A stretch of 64,000 nt of DNA from Paenibacillus dokdonensis (GCF_004916975.1 NZ_STGQ01000001.1:3217674-3281673), one strand, 5' to 3'. Positions 1 through 9,532 are shown, counted from the first letter of the stretch. Numbers and translations: made by a program. Notes: generated by a model not told the origin, from the sequence alone.

Positions 1-648
1 TTGGCCATCAACACCGCGACCGGCACCGATCCCAATCGTTGGAATGGATAACTGGGACGTGATGAATTCAGCTACCTGCTCCGTTACCAGTTCCAAAACA
101 ACGCCAAAAGCTCCTGCCTGCTCCAATGCCTTGGCATCATCCAGCAGACGCTGCGCGTCCTTTTCATCCTTCCCTTGAATCCGGTAGCCGCCAATCTGAT
201 TCACCGACTGCGGTGTAAGACCGATATGTCCGAGTACAGGAACACCGGCTCCGACAATCGTTTCAACTGCTGCGCAGATCTCTCTCCCGCCCTCCATCTT
301 GACGGCTTGAGCATGACCTTCCTGCATCAGCTTTCGCACATTGCGCAGTGTTTCATCAATGCTTCCGTGATATGTCATAAAAGGCATGTCCGCGACAATA
401 AAGGTATTCCCTGCTCCACGTACAACGGAGCGTGTATGATATACCATATCCTCAATCGTAACCGGAAGTGTCGAGTCGTATCCAAGCACAACATTTCCAA
501 GTGAATCGCCGACCAGGATCATATCCACGCCTGCTTCCTCAGCCAGACGCGCGGTAGGGTAATCATAAGCGGTGACCATACTGAGCGCGCTGCCCTCCTG
601 TTTCATTTTTTTCATTTTCACAATGTTTAGCGGATGTTTAACTGCCAT
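1..648 (-). CDS. panB: 3-methyl-2-oxobutanoate hydroxymethyltransferase (partial, 3' end outside window)
   Basis: PanB transfers a hydroxymethyl group from methylene-tetrahydrofolate to 2-oxoisovalerate, the first committed step of pantothenate and CoA synthesis in the cytoplasm. I read 216 codons from the ATG at 648. The segment [19 protein letters not shown] near the N-terminus and the [15 protein letters not shown] region (metal and substrate binding in this family) are clear, as is LGHIGLTPQ. The start has a good GGAAGGGG Shine-Dalgarno. The C-terminal quarter lies beyond base 1. In B. subtilis panB leads panBCD and follows birA, as here, but a 346-base leader separates the two (see the regulatory entry). 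Confidence 0.96.
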   Translation of the reverse strand, partial: MAVKHPLNIVKMKKMKQEGSALSMVTAYDYPTARLAEEAGVDMILVGDSLGNVVLGYDSTLPVTIEDMVYHTRSVVRGAGNTFIVADMPFMTYHGSIDETLRNVRKLMQEGHAQAVKMEGGREICAAVETIVGAGVPVLGHIGLTPQSVNQIGGYRIQGKDEKDAQRLLDDAKALEQAGAFGVVLELVTEQVAEFITSQLSIPTIGIGAGRGVDGQ

Positions 649-913
649 TTTTTGCAGCCCCTTCCATTTCGGAATATTTTGAAAAACAAAAAAACCTTTT
701 AGTAATTTCACTAAAAAGTTCCGAAAGGGCAAAAAAGAGTCACTTGCGATCGTCCCTTCTGTCTCGGTCCCTTCGGCTCAGAGCAGAATCCAACGTAGCG
801 GCGTCTTGCTTTATGAATGCTACATGTCTTTCACTTGCACAGGCAGAGTGCAGTTCGGTCACGCCGATACCGCCTCTACATGTCAGTATAACAAAAACAT
901 CTATCGAAGTACA
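649..913 (-). promoter_or_regulatory. panB promoter and structured leader with terminator-like hairpin
   Basis: On the minus strand an extended -10 (TGTTATACT, core 885-890) lies 17 bases from TGTACT (908-913), predicting a leader of about 230 nt before panB. The leader contains CCGAAGGG (769-776), complementary apart from one base to CCCTTTCGG (721-729). A hairpin CTTTTTAGT/ACTAAAAG (about 696-718) followed by GG and seven T then looks like an intrinsic terminator just before the panB ribosome site. This arrangement suggests attenuation. It might correspond to the 'pan' RNA motif described upstream of panB in Firmicutes, but I cannot confirm the fold by eye. No gene is visible between panB and birA. 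Confidence 0.5.
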
Positions 914-994
914 TTCAAATCAGCATGGGCCACGTTTTATGCGGAAGTTTTTTTCTTACGATATATTATATCTTAGCAAATCCTGTGGATGATT

Positions 995-1972
995 TCAGCG
1001 TTTAAGTTCGACATCTCCGGAAAAAATAGACACATGCTGTCCCTCGCCGGTTGCGACCAGCAGCGCCCCGCTAAGATCCAGCTTCTCCGCAGTACCTATG
1101 ACAGCTCCACGGGCTGTATTAACGGTCACGGACTTCCCTAAAGTAACGGATAATGCTTCCCAAAGCGATGCGATCGGTCCGAAGCCTTCCTGCTGATACA
1201 GGGCATAAAGCACCTCAAACTCTTCCAGAACAGCCGCGATAAGAGCCACTCGATCAACCTCTTCACCGGCTTCGATCTTAAGTGAGGTGGCAACATCGGT
1301 CAGCGCTTCCGGATAATCCTGCGGATCCAGATTAACGCTAATACCAATTCCGGCAATGCAATAGCGCACATACTCATCCTCTGCTGCGGATTCCAGCAAA
1401 ATACCGCTGATCTTCCGCCCATTCACCAACAGGTCATTAGGCCATTTCAGCCCGGCCATAACTCCTGTCGTTCTGCGTACTGCCCGGCAGACGGCAACTC
1501 CGGTCATCAATGTCATCTGCGGCATGTAATGCATCGGCTGTTTGGGTCTCAGTACCAGGCTCATCCAAATTCCTTTGCCTTTAGGTGAGTGCCATTTACG
1601 TCCCATTCTTCCTTTACCGCCGGTCTGTTCTTCCGCAATCACAAGAGTCCCTTCAGGTGCATCCTCTTCGGCCAATAACTTGGCCTCCTCTTGTGTGGAT
1701 ACGGTAGAATCTATGATCTTCACCTTTTGACCCATTGTCTTTGTCTTCAGAGCTTTGGTCAACGATAGCGTATCAAGCCGCTCGGGCTTGCGCAGGATCC
1801 GGTAACCTTTATGGGGCACAGCCTCAAATTCGTAACCCGCTTCCCGGAGTTTATTGATCTGTTTCCAAACGGCCGTTCTGCTAACAGACAGCCTGCGGCT
1901 GATCTCTTCGCCGGATATAAACTCCTGCGGGTTCTCAAGCAGCAAATCCAGAAGTGTTTCCTTCTCACTCAT
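995..1972 (-). CDS. birA: Bifunctional biotin operon repressor / biotin-protein ligase
   Basis: BirA activates biotin to biotinyl-AMP, attaches it to biotin carboxyl carrier protein, and represses biotin genes when ligand is abundant. The 325-residue protein starts with a winged-helix DNA-binding domain (ISRRLSVSRTAVWKQINKL, about residues 23-41). The ligase domain follows, with the biotinyl-AMP loop GKGRMGRKWHSPKGKG and the catalytic-lysine segment LKWPNDLLVNGRKISG, and then a C-terminal SH3-like domain. The N-terminal DNA-binding domain makes it a regulator-type BirA. Its ATG overlaps the cca stop by four bases (ATGA), so translation is probably coupled. Confidence 0.96.
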   Translation of the reverse strand: MSEKETLLDLLLENPQEFISGEEISRRLSVSRTAVWKQINKLREAGYEFEAVPHKGYRILRKPERLDTLSLTKALKTKTMGQKVKIIDSTVSTQEEAKLLAEEDAPEGTLVIAEEQTGGKGRMGRKWHSPKGKGIWMSLVLRPKQPMHYMPQMTLMTGVAVCRAVRRTTGVMAGLKWPNDLLVNGRKISGILLESAAEDEYVRYCIAGIGISVNLDPQDYPEALTDVATSLKIEAGEEVDRVALIAAVLEEFEVLYALYQQEGFGPIASLWEALSVTLGKSVTVNTARGAVIGTAEKLDLSGALLVATGEGQHVSIFSGDVELKR

Positions 1973-3225
1973 GTCATCATCACCCGTTTCACTTCATCAA
2001 TTAATATCTCTCTGTCATTGGGCAGAATTCGAGAAGCTACTTTAACCAGCAGGATGCCAAGTATCTCTCCGACCCATGGACCGCCTCTGCGTCCGGAGAG
2101 ATCCATCAGATCCCTCCCCGTAACGGACAACTCGGATAAATGATAAATTCCCATCTCGCGGGTCCAAGCATGGCCGTTCTCCAATAGTTCAGGAGGGTAA
2201 ATGCCTGGGTACCGTCGGGTAATGTAACCTGCCATGAATAGCCATCGTTCAGCCGTCTCTCTTCCATGTTGAAGCACCAATGAAATCCATTGTTCTTGAT
2301 AAGGGATTTCCGTATTCATCGCTCCTACGGCCTCACCGACACTCAGAATCCCCGCTATTTGTTCCCGCATTGTATTCGCAAACGTCCATGAACGCAAGCC
2401 GTCATGTGCCCCTTGTGCGCTTAATCCACAGGCATAAAGGAGCATTGCCCAACGGATGACCACATTTTCGGGGGATATGTCATCAATCACCGATACCAAG
2501 TCTCGATCTGGTTCATATGTAAAAGGGATTTTTGCATCTTTCAGCAGCCCGCTCCGGTGAAGAAGTAGAAGTCCTCTGTATGGCGTACTGCCATCCATCA
2601 GCTTTTCAAGTTCTACCCGAAACCGTTCCATGGCAATATAACGGATACCCTCCCGCTCTTCAACCAGTCCTTTCCATGTGCGGTAAGCGATGCCAAATCC
2701 GAACACCGAGGCAAACCGGATACAGCGGACCATACGCAGAGCATCTTCCTGAAACCGAGTTCTCGCATTGCCCACGCAGCGGACAAGGCCTTTACTTAAA
2801 TCCATTGTCCCTTCAAAGGGGTCGACAATCGTTCCATCAACCGCTCTTGCAATTGCATTAATCGTAAAATCTCTCCGTTTGAGATCTTCCTTCAAATCAC
2901 GGACAAATTCGACCTCTGCAGGTCTTCTGTGATTTTCATAGGCTCCCTCAACTCGGTATGTCGTTACCTCATAAGCGAAAGATCCGCAAAGCACCGTAAC
3001 CGTTCCATGTTTTATGCCTGTCGGTACAGTCCGCTCAAATACGGTCTCTACTTCTTCCGGTAATGCGGATGTAGTGATATCCATATCATGCACAGGTCTG
3101 CCCATGAGCTCATCTCTCACGCATCCGCCTACCCAGTAAGCTTCATGGCCACACTCAAGCAGCTTGGATACCACCGCTTCACTATGAAACGCCATATCTG
3201 CGTCAGCCTGTTTCCAAGTTACCAA
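1969..3225 (-). CDS. cca: CCA tRNA nucleotidyltransferase
   Basis: Adds or repairs the 3'-terminal CCA of tRNAs. At 418 residues it is typical of class II enzymes. Seen near the N-terminus are the GGCVRDELMGRPVHDMDITT nucleotidyltransferase signature (GG and metal-binding DxD), the RRDFTINAIA segment and EDALRMVRCIRFASVFGF. The start is a TTG at 3225 with GGGAGG eight bases upstream; no better ATG exists. It overlaps birA by four bases and follows bshA closely, matching the B. subtilis bshA-cca-birA order, so the genes are probably one transcript. Confidence 0.95.
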   Translation of the reverse strand: MVTWKQADADMAFHSEAVVSKLLECGHEAYWVGGCVRDELMGRPVHDMDITTSALPEEVETVFERTVPTGIKHGTVTVLCGSFAYEVTTYRVEGAYENHRRPAEVEFVRDLKEDLKRRDFTINAIARAVDGTIVDPFEGTMDLSKGLVRCVGNARTRFQEDALRMVRCIRFASVFGFGIAYRTWKGLVEEREGIRYIAMERFRVELEKLMDGSTPYRGLLLLHRSGLLKDAKIPFTYEPDRDLVSVIDDISPENVVIRWAMLLYACGLSAQGAHDGLRSWTFANTMREQIAGILSVGEAVGAMNTEIPYQEQWISLVLQHGRETAERWLFMAGYITRRYPGIYPPELLENGHAWTREMGIYHLSELSVTGRDLMDLSGRRGGPWVGEILGILLVKVASRILPNDREILIDEVKRVMMT

Positions 3226-3264
3226 AATATTTAACCTCCCGCCTACAGCTATTACCGCTTTGAA

Positions 3265-4428
3265 TTAGCCGCAAACCGGATTAAGCTGCGGAACCTCACG
3301 TCCCAGTACGCGATAGTAAATTTGCTCATACTGCTGTGTGATGAGCCCATCAGCAAATTCACGGCAAGCTCTCTTCAAACATGCCTCCCGGAAATTCGCG
3401 GCAAGCGCCTCGTTTGACAGAAGCTGAATCGTGTAATCCGCCATGCGCTTCGTATCCCCGATTGGAGCCAAAAACCCGGTTTCCCCGTGTACGACAAGCT
3501 CAGGGATGCCACCGGCAAGTGAACCGACCGTTGGTACGCCGCAGGCCATCGCTTCAAGCGCAACGAGTCCGAAGCTCTCCTTCTCGGAAGGAAGCAGCAG
3601 CACATCCGCAAGCGAAATCACTTGTGCAATTTCATCCTGTTTTCCAAGGAAAAAGACTTTATCCTGCAGACCAAGCTCCTGAATTTTGCATTGTACCTTA
3701 GGCAAATCCGGACCTTCTCCAACAAATAAGAGCTTGGAAGGAACCTTCTCATTTACCTTCGCAAAAATCTCAACTACATCCCCCACCCGTTTTACGGGAC
3801 GGAAATTGGAAATATGCATCAGTATTTTTTCATCGGGCTCAGCAAAATCGCTGCGGAGTGAGCTAGTGTCCCGCGGATAATAGATCCGTTTATCCACAAA
3901 ATTATAGGTGAGGTCAATATCTCTGCTGATATCTAGAACATCACGCGTCTCGTTGATCAAATCCCGGGACACAGCAGTTACTGCATCGCTTTCATTAATG
4001 GCCAGCCGGATCAGGTCTTTTAAAGACTCATCCTGCGCCAGGACGGTAATATCCGTACCATGGAGTGTCGTCACAACCTTCAGTTGATCCCCCACCATTT
4101 GCTTGGCAAGAAACGCGCAGACAGCATGCGGAACCGCATAATGCACATGCAGAACATCCAGTTGCTGCATTTTCGCAACTTGAGCCATTTTCGTGGCTAA
4201 TGACATATCGTACGGCGGGTAGCGGAATACATAATAATCGCTGACTTCCACCTCATGATAGAAAATATTCTTATGAAACGTTCCGCCCAAGCGAAATGGT
4301 ATGCTATGTGCGATAAAATGGACCTGATGCCCTCTTTCAGCCAGCAGCTTCCCCAGCTCAGTCGCTACGACACCAGAACCGCCCAAAGACGGATAACATG
4401 TGATGCCAATTTTCAATTGTTGGCTCAA
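3265..4428 (-). CDS. bshA: N-acetyl-alpha-D-glucosaminyl L-malate synthase
   Basis: BshA joins GlcNAc from UDP-GlcNAc to L-malate, the first step of bacillithiol synthesis, the low-molecular-weight thiol of many Firmicutes. The 387-residue protein is a GT4-fold glycosyltransferase. It has the N-terminal glycine loop GITCYPSLGGSGVVATELGK, HVHYAVPHAV, and the C-terminal donor-binding block LLPSEKESFGLVALEAMACG followed by GGIPELV. The start is TTG at 4428 with AAGGAG ten bases upstream. About 110 bases separate it from bshB1, so it may also have its own promoter, though none is obvious. Confidence 0.95.
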   Translation of the reverse strand: MSQQLKIGITCYPSLGGSGVVATELGKLLAERGHQVHFIAHSIPFRLGGTFHKNIFYHEVEVSDYYVFRYPPYDMSLATKMAQVAKMQQLDVLHVHYAVPHAVCAFLAKQMVGDQLKVVTTLHGTDITVLAQDESLKDLIRLAINESDAVTAVSRDLINETRDVLDISRDIDLTYNFVDKRIYYPRDTSSLRSDFAEPDEKILMHISNFRPVKRVGDVVEIFAKVNEKVPSKLLFVGEGPDLPKVQCKIQELGLQDKVFFLGKQDEIAQVISLADVLLLPSEKESFGLVALEAMACGVPTVGSLAGGIPELVVHGETGFLAPIGDTKRMADYTIQLLSNEALAANFREACLKRACREFADGLITQQYEQIYYRVLGREVPQLNPVCG

Positions 4429-4540
4429 TGTGACCCACTCCTTCCTTAAACATTCTTTATATGTTTATATTATTGTTCCCAAAGCGTTAAATAGCCAGAA
4501 CTGATCTCCTGTTATCTCCAAAAGATCAGCCCTGACTTTT

Positions 4541-5254
4541 TTAATGGGAATCCTTCATGAATTTGTCCACAAGAAAAGGTGATCGTGCAGCAAAGCCTTC
4601 CGCATAGGGAACAAGCCTGCGTTGGCCGGTAAGCTTGTCCCGGGACCGCACACGTTCAATATACCCTTGATTCAGCGGGGTCGAAACGGCATCTTCCCCA
4701 TCCTTGCTGCTTTCAAACTGTGAACGGTAGCACAGAAGGGATTGTTCCTTCTTCTCCTGCTGGGCCGTTATATCAACCATGAGGTCGGCTTTGCCCATAT
4801 CATTAATGAAGTAAAAATAAAGCTGATCCACGAGCACCGCAGGCTTGTCCGGCATATAACGCCGAAGCTTCGCGTTAAAAACAGCTTCTTCTACAAGCTT
4901 GCTGCAGGCGACATGATCCGGATGCCGGTCCTCCCAATAGGGTGCAAACACGATTCGGGGCGCATGGAGGCGGATTTCTGCAGTGATTGCCTCAATATGC
5001 TCAGGAGTATTAAACAAACCGCGGTCAGGAAGTCCCAAATTGCTCCGCATCGTGAGCCCAAGAACTCCGGAAGCTGCTTCTGCTTCCTGCCGGCGCCGCT
5101 CAACGGTACCGTTAGAAGACATTTCAGCAAATGTTAAATCGCAAATCCCTACACGGTACCCGGCTTCTACATGCTTTAAGATTGTACCGCCCATACCAAT
5201 TTCGGCATCATCCGCATGTGCTCCGAATACCAAAATATCTAGCGATTCACTCAT
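4541..5254 (-). CDS. bshB1: N-acetylglucosaminyl-malate deacetylase (bacillithiol biosynthesis)
   Basis: Removes the acetyl group from GlcNAc-malate to give glucosaminyl-malate, the second bacillithiol step. The 237-residue LmbE/PIG-L-fold protein shows the zinc motif [11 protein letters not shown] near residue 13 and the distal [14 protein letters not shown] motif, both expected for metal binding. Its ATG overlaps the mgsA stop in an ATGA arrangement and bshA follows, so two of the three bacillithiol enzymes are adjacent. The final cysteine ligase (bshC) is not in this window. Confidence 0.95.
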   Translation of the reverse strand: MSESLDILVFGAHADDAEIGMGGTILKHVEAGYRVGICDLTFAEMSSNGTVERRRQEAEAASGVLGLTMRSNLGLPDRGLFNTPEHIEAITAEIRLHAPRIVFAPYWEDRHPDHVACSKLVEEAVFNAKLRRYMPDKPAVLVDQLYFYFINDMGKADLMVDITAQQEKKEQSLLCYRSQFESSKDGEDAVSTPLNQGYIERVRSRDKLTGQRRLVPYAEGFAARSPFLVDKFMKDSH

Positions 5255-5670
5255 ATTTCAGCACCTGGTTTATATTTATGCACCAGCTCCCGCCAAGCGA
5301 AATCTCCGCGATCCAGTGCTTTGACTAAAATTTCCGCCGTTGCAATATTGGTCCCGAGCGGTATGCCCTGCACATCGCAAAGTCTCAATAGAGCATTAAT
5401 GTCCGGTTCATGCGGCTGAGCCATCAGTGGATCACGCAGGAATATAATCAGATCCATTTCGTTTTCCGCGACAAGTGCTCCGATCTGCTGATCACCTCCG
5501 AGGGGGCCAGACATAAAACGGTGAATTTTCAAGTCTGTATTTTCCATGATCCGTTTCCCTGTCGTTCCAGTTGAATACAGTTCATGTCCTTCAAATACCT
5601 TTTCATAGGCCGTTACAAAATTGACCATCTCGTCTTTTTTACGGTCATGTGCAATAAATGCGATTTTCAT
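5251..5670 (-). CDS. mgsA: Methylglyoxal synthase
   Basis: Converts dihydroxyacetone phosphate to methylglyoxal and phosphate, a glycolytic overflow bypass. The 139-residue length is normal. Family signatures visible are STGTTGKRI, the [15 protein letters not shown] phosphate-binding loop, and [15 protein letters not shown] carrying catalytic Asp and His, then [11 protein letters not shown]. An AAAGGAG site precedes the ATG. The conserved link with bacillithiol genes makes sense because bacillithiol helps detoxify methylglyoxal. Confidence 0.96.
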   Translation of the reverse strand: MKIAFIAHDRKKDEMVNFVTAYEKVFEGHELYSTGTTGKRIMENTDLKIHRFMSGPLGGDQQIGALVAENEMDLIIFLRDPLMAQPHEPDINALLRLCDVQGIPLGTNIATAEILVKALDRGDFAWRELVHKYKPGAEI

Positions 5671-5691
5671 CCTGTCCCACTCCTTTAGAAG

Positions 5692-6495
5692 CTACTCTAT
5701 AAAGTGATCAAATCCGTAAACCATACCGGTATAGCTCATAACTTTTTCAATGGCCATCTTCACACCAGGCATATAACCTGCCCGTTCATAGGAATCATGG
5801 CGGATTTTCAATGTCTGGCCGAAACCGCCGAAAATCACTTCCTGCTGTGCAAATACGCCCGGAAGGCGGACACTATGAATGCGGAAGCCATTGTAATAGC
5901 CGCCCCTTGCACCATCAATTGTCTCTTCTTCCTTCGGATTGCCCTGACGAATTTCTTCGCGGTTCTGAGCAATCATCTCAGCTGTTTTAATCGCAGTTCC
6001 TGATGGGGCATCCAGCTTCTGGTCACCATGGAATTCCATGATCTCCAGATGAGGGAAATATTTGGCCGCCTGAGCAGCAAACTTCATCATAAGAATGGCG
6101 CCAATCGAAAAATTCGGTGCGATCAGTCCGCCAATCCCCTTACTTTGACACTGCTTGTCCAACTCTTCGATTTGTTCGGGAGTAAACCCGGTGGTGCCTA
6201 CAACTGGCCGGATGCCAAGAGAGACAGCCAGCGCCGTGTTCGGATAAGCAAACTGAGGCGTTGTGAAGTCGACCAGGACATCCGGTTTTGTTTCCACTAA
6301 AGCAAGCTCAAGATCACTCGTCAGCTTGATTCCGCAAGCTGGCAAGCCTACTAATGTACCTGCGTCTGTGCCTTCCTGAGAGCGGTTCACAGCTGCTACC
6401 AGCTGAAGATTTGCATCCTCAAGTACAAGCTTAACGACCTCTATTCCCATTCTGCCGGCTGCACCGGCTACAGCAACTTTAATCTGATCTGACAT
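5692..6495 (-). CDS. dapB: 4-hydroxy-tetrahydrodipicolinate reductase
   Basis: NAD(P)H-dependent reductase of the lysine/diaminopimelate pathway, which also feeds dipicolinate for spores. I start it at the ATG at 6495 (267 residues, same as B. subtilis), preceded by GGGGGAAAGCAG; an in-frame start 36 bases further up lacks this spacing. The Rossmann motif VAGAAGRMG, VGTTGFTPEQ and the catalytic segment EFHGDQKLDAPSGTA are present. The His and Lys four residues apart are kept, while the second His of the usual HH pair is Gly. Confidence 0.95.
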   Translation of the reverse strand: MSDQIKVAVAGAAGRMGIEVVKLVLEDANLQLVAAVNRSQEGTDAGTLVGLPACGIKLTSDLELALVETKPDVLVDFTTPQFAYPNTALAVSLGIRPVVGTTGFTPEQIEELDKQCQSKGIGGLIAPNFSIGAILMMKFAAQAAKYFPHLEIMEFHGDQKLDAPSGTAIKTAEMIAQNREEIRQGNPKEEETIDGARGGYYNGFRIHSVRLPGVFAQQEVIFGGFGQTLKIRHDSYERAGYMPGVKMAIEKVMSYTGMVYGFDHFIE

Positions 6496-6527
6496 CTGCT
6501 TTCCCCCGCCTTCCTGTACTATGTTCA

Positions 6528-7055
6528 TCAATCATGTAAATATGTGCTTAATCGATTTTTAAGCTGAGCGAGCATATCCTGTAGTCCATGATCCTGCGGT
6601 TGAAGCGCTATGACCTCCTTCAACGAGGATATCGCCAATGCATGTTCATTCAGCTGGCTGTACGTTAAAGCAAGCCAAATATACGCCTCACCATACAGTG
6701 GATCGAGCCGCACAGCTTCCTTCAGCATGGATACTGTCTGGTATAAGTCACTTGCAGGTGCCACCTTACCGGAATCGATCATTTTTTTCGCATCCTGCAC
6801 CAGCCTCATGGACTGCAAATGCTGTAGATAAAGCAAATATTCTGCTTTTTCCGGGTCCAGCTCACATGCTCTTTGCGCATGATCGAGCGCCTTCTCGAGC
6901 CTGCTGCTTCTGGCGTAGGTCACGGAGCAGCGATAATGAATTTCTGCGGATTCCGGATCCTCGGTTACAGCCGCTTCAAACCATTGTATGGCCCCTTCAA
7001 AATCATTCTGCAAAATGCAGTGATAGGCATTCCGGACGTATTGTTCGGATTTCAT
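6528..7055 (-). CDS. Tetratricopeptide-repeat protein, function unknown
   Basis: 175 residues from the ATG at 7055, preceded by AGGGGGGAG. At least three TPR-like units are visible: an N-terminal one around DFEGAIQWFEAAVTEDPESA, one around RLEKALDHAQRACELDPEKA, and a C-terminal one around HALAISSLKEVIALQPQDHG. This is a helical scaffold for protein contacts, with no enzyme motif or signal peptide. It sits between ypjD and dapB, where B. subtilis to my recollection has no such gene, and probably shares their transcript. I cannot assign a partner. Confidence 0.8.
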   Translation of the reverse strand: MKSEQYVRNAYHCILQNDFEGAIQWFEAAVTEDPESAEIHYRCSVTYARSSRLEKALDHAQRACELDPEKAEYLLYLQHLQSMRLVQDAKKMIDSGKVAPASDLYQTVSMLKEAVRLDPLYGEAYIWLALTYSQLNEHALAISSLKEVIALQPQDHGLQDMLAQLKNRLSTYLHD

Positions 7056-7111
7056 TATGCTGTACTCCCCCCTGTTATTACGGGCTATTGTACAGCATAT
7101 GTATGACGGAC

Positions 7112-7441
7112 TTATTCGGTGTCCTTTTTCGTCCACCGGTTCGCGTCACGAGTATTAAATTTATGCATGACCTTGTCATGCGCTTCGGCCAGATTAATAC
7201 CCAAGGAATTGGCAAAGCATATCGTTATGAACAATATATCCCCTAGCTCAAGCTCGATCGAATTATCTTCCTCAGAGGCCTTTTTCGGCTTTTCTCCGAA
7301 GCTGTGATTCACCTCTCGCGCCAGCTCGCCGACTTCTTCCGACATTCGCGCCAGCATGGACAGAGGACTGAAATACCCTTCTTTAAACTGGGAGATATAC
7401 TGGTCAACTTCCCTCTGCATTTCAGCCAAAGACTTCTCCAT
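7112..7441 (-). CDS. ypjD: MazG-like nucleotide pyrophosphohydrolase (YpjD)
   Basis: Small all-alpha NTP pyrophosphatase expected to hydrolyse (d)NTPs to monophosphates, probably house-cleaning. The 109-residue protein starts at the ATG at 7441 behind GGGGGAAGG. The metal-binding signatures SEEVGELAREV and ELGDILF, with Glu and Asp ligands, are intact. Position just upstream of dapB in the same direction matches ypjD of B. subtilis. The 180 bases before it face the divergent yitT-type gene, so the operon promoter is likely there. Confidence 0.9.
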   Translation of the reverse strand: MEKSLAEMQREVDQYISQFKEGYFSPLSMLARMSEEVGELAREVNHSFGEKPKKASEEDNSIELELGDILFITICFANSLGINLAEAHDKVMHKFNTRDANRWTKKDTE

Positions 7442-7624
7442 CTTGATGACCTTCCCCCTTTTTAGCTGTATCCCTTTACCGGATAAATCCGGTATTAGTT
7501 TACTCCATATGTTATCGCAAAGCAGAATTGAAAACAAATCTTTTTTAAATCTGAAGGGAAAAAGGTATACTAAGAATGGAGCGAAGAACAAATTCTTCCT
7601 ACTTTTAGCTATGCGAGGGGTATC

Positions 7625-8494
7625 ATGAGTTCATCTAAATGGTTCGTACAAATGAAAATGGTATTGCCGATTATACTCGGGGCTGCGATTTATGCTTTTG
7701 GACTGCTCTACTTCATTATCCCCAATCAGTTAATGGAAGGCGGTGTGACCGGTGTCACCGTGCTTCTCAACTATGCTTTTTCCATACCGCCCGCGCTCTC
7801 TACATTGATTCTTAACATTCCGCTGTTTTTGCTCGGGTGGAAAATACTGGGATCAAAGCAGATGGTATATACCGGCGTAGGTATCGCTTCACTGACGTTT
7901 TTTTTATGGCTGTTTGAAAAAATGATTAACGCAGGGTGGATTTCGCCCTTTCAAACGGAACGGGATTATATCCTTGCCTCTCTCTATGCCGGTGTGACAC
8001 TAGGTGTAGGACTGGGTATCGTCTTCCGATTTGGCGGAACGACTGGCGGTTCAGATATCGTGGCGCGAATATGCAACCGGAAATTCGGCTGGAGTATGGG
8101 TCAGGTTATTCTGGGCATCGATATCATCATAATAGGTGCTTCCCTTTTCTTTATCCCGAGAGAAAAAATTCTCTATACATTTGTAGCCGTCTTCATCTCG
8201 TCTAAGGTCATAGATTTCATACAAGAAGGGGCTTACGCTGCCAAAGCCTTTACGATCATCAGTGATCATGCGCCTGAAATTGCCGATCTGATCACGGTAG
8301 AGATGGAACGGGGAGTTACGCTCATTCCTGCGATTGGCGCCTACTCCAAACAGGCCAAGCATATGGCCTACTGTGTTGTCGCCAGGCATGAAATACGCAG
8401 ATTAAATGGGATTGTCAAATCCATAGATCCACGTGCATTTGTCATTATTAATGACGTCCATGATGTACTGGGAGAAGGATTCAAGGAAACTTAA
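7625..8494 (+). CDS. ypjC: YitT-family membrane protein (YpjC-like)
   Basis: 289-residue integral membrane protein. An N-terminal DUF161/YitT region with about five hydrophobic helices (for example LPIILGAAIYAFGLLYFIIP) is followed by a soluble C-terminal DUF2179 domain (residues about 210-280, AFTIISDHAPEIADLI). The glycine-rich FRFGGTTGGSDIVARI segment is typical. The molecular function of the family is not established. The ATG has GAGGGG upstream. It is divergent from ypjD and convergent with ypjB, as in B. subtilis, and ends at a shared terminator. Confidence 0.88.
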   Translation: MSSSKWFVQMKMVLPIILGAAIYAFGLLYFIIPNQLMEGGVTGVTVLLNYAFSIPPALSTLILNIPLFLLGWKILGSKQMVYTGVGIASLTFFLWLFEKMINAGWISPFQTERDYILASLYAGVTLGVGLGIVFRFGGTTGGSDIVARICNRKFGWSMGQVILGIDIIIIGASLFFIPREKILYTFVAVFISSKVIDFIQEGAYAAKAFTIISDHAPEIADLITVEMERGVTLIPAIGAYSKQAKHMAYCVVARHEIRRLNGIVKSIDPRAFVIINDVHDVLGEGFKET

Positions 8495-8511
8495 AACCGA
8501 TCTCAATCAAA

Positions 8512-8554
8512 AAAAAATCTCCTCTGGATTTTATGTTCAGAGGAGATTTTTTTG
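8512..8554. terminator. Bidirectional terminator between ypjC and ypjB
   Basis: The inverted repeat ATCTCCTCTG/CAGAGGAGAT is flanked by an A-run on the left and seven T on the right, so it can stop transcripts from both the plus-strand ypjC and the minus-strand ypjB. Confidence 0.85.
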
Positions 8555-8662
8555 AATTAAATAATCAAAACACCAAACTCCACTGACGCTTGATCGATCC
8601 CTGATCCCGCAAGTAAAACTTCCGTAAACATGATCGGTCTTCTGTATGCATCGTTAGTGTTC

Positions 8663-9532
8663 TTACCACTTCGGTGTCACCTTTTTAAAACTGTCCCGCT
8701 CTCCCCGATATTTCCGGTATGCTGTATATGTGAGAATGACGAGGATAAAAGCACCCGCCCATATCGCCCAAGGCCATGGCCCGTTGACTTGGTCCAAAGG
8801 AGCAAGAGCCGGTGAATCCTTTTTCTTGCCAAACAGACCGTTGAAAATTTCCTCGCCTATCTCAATACTTCTCTGCATTTCTCCCGGTTTGGGTGTCACT
8901 GCGTTGACTAATCCTCCCGCATAGGAAAGCCATGAGTCCACCATCGTTACGTCAGCAGGCTTGCGTTGTATGATTACAGCCGGACGTATGATTTCATAAT
9001 GTTCCTGGAGACGCTCGTATGCCTGTTTTGCGGCTAGAAAATCACCCTTATCGGTGTTAGCCCCCATTTGAGTGAGTTCTTCACGAATCAGCTTGTAATA
9101 CTGAAGCCACAAGGCCTGCTTCGGATTGTTTATACTGTCAGCCGCCATTCTCAGCTTGGCCGATGCTGCAAGCCAATGTTTCGGATCCAGCTGAACCCTG
9201 GCAACGGCTTCTTTCATTTCGATGATACTCTCCGATAGGGCATGTATACCTTCAACAGTAGTCAGTTTTTGCAAAGAGGAATTCTCGAATATAGAATCAA
9301 CCTCTTGAAGATCCTTATTGACGAGATTGGTATCTCCTTCGAGAACATGCTGATACAACCGCTCAACAGTCTGGCTAAGCGCTTCCGCCTGCTTAACAGC
9401 CTCTGCTGGCTTTCCGGAATCCTGGTTACCACCAAGAGCGTTTATCTTAGCAGGCTGCATAGTCATGCATAGAGCCGCCAGAAATATAAATAACCATGGT
9501 TTAAGTTTAAATAATCGTTTGCTCCGCCGCAT
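8663..9532 (-). CDS. ypjB: Sporulation-associated membrane protein YpjB
   Basis: 289 residues with an N-terminal signal peptide (WLFIFLAALCMTMQPAKINA), a long helical extracytoplasmic domain and a C-terminal transmembrane helix (WPWAIWAGAFILVILTYTAY) followed by a basic tail. This layout matches the YpjB sporulation family; the biochemical role is unknown. The ATG is preceded by AGGAGGG. It lies directly downstream of ypjA with the same neighbours as in B. subtilis. Confidence 0.85.
   Translation of the reverse strand: MRRSKRLFKLKPWLFIFLAALCMTMQPAKINALGGNQDSGKPAEAVKQAEALSQTVERLYQHVLEGDTNLVNKDLQEVDSIFENSSLQKLTTVEGIHALSESIIEMKEAVARVQLDPKHWLAASAKLRMAADSINNPKQALWLQYYKLIREELTQMGANTDKGDFLAAKQAYERLQEHYEIIRPAVIIQRKPADVTMVDSWLSYAGGLVNAVTPKPGEMQRSIEIGEEIFNGLFGKKKDSPALAPLDQVNGPWPWAIWAGAFILVILTYTAYRKYRGERDSFKKVTPKW

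Noticed and set aside
744..992. Open plus-strand frame of 82 codons between panB and birA
   Set aside because: It runs antisense through the panB promoter and leader; no ribosome site and no recognisable protein sequence.
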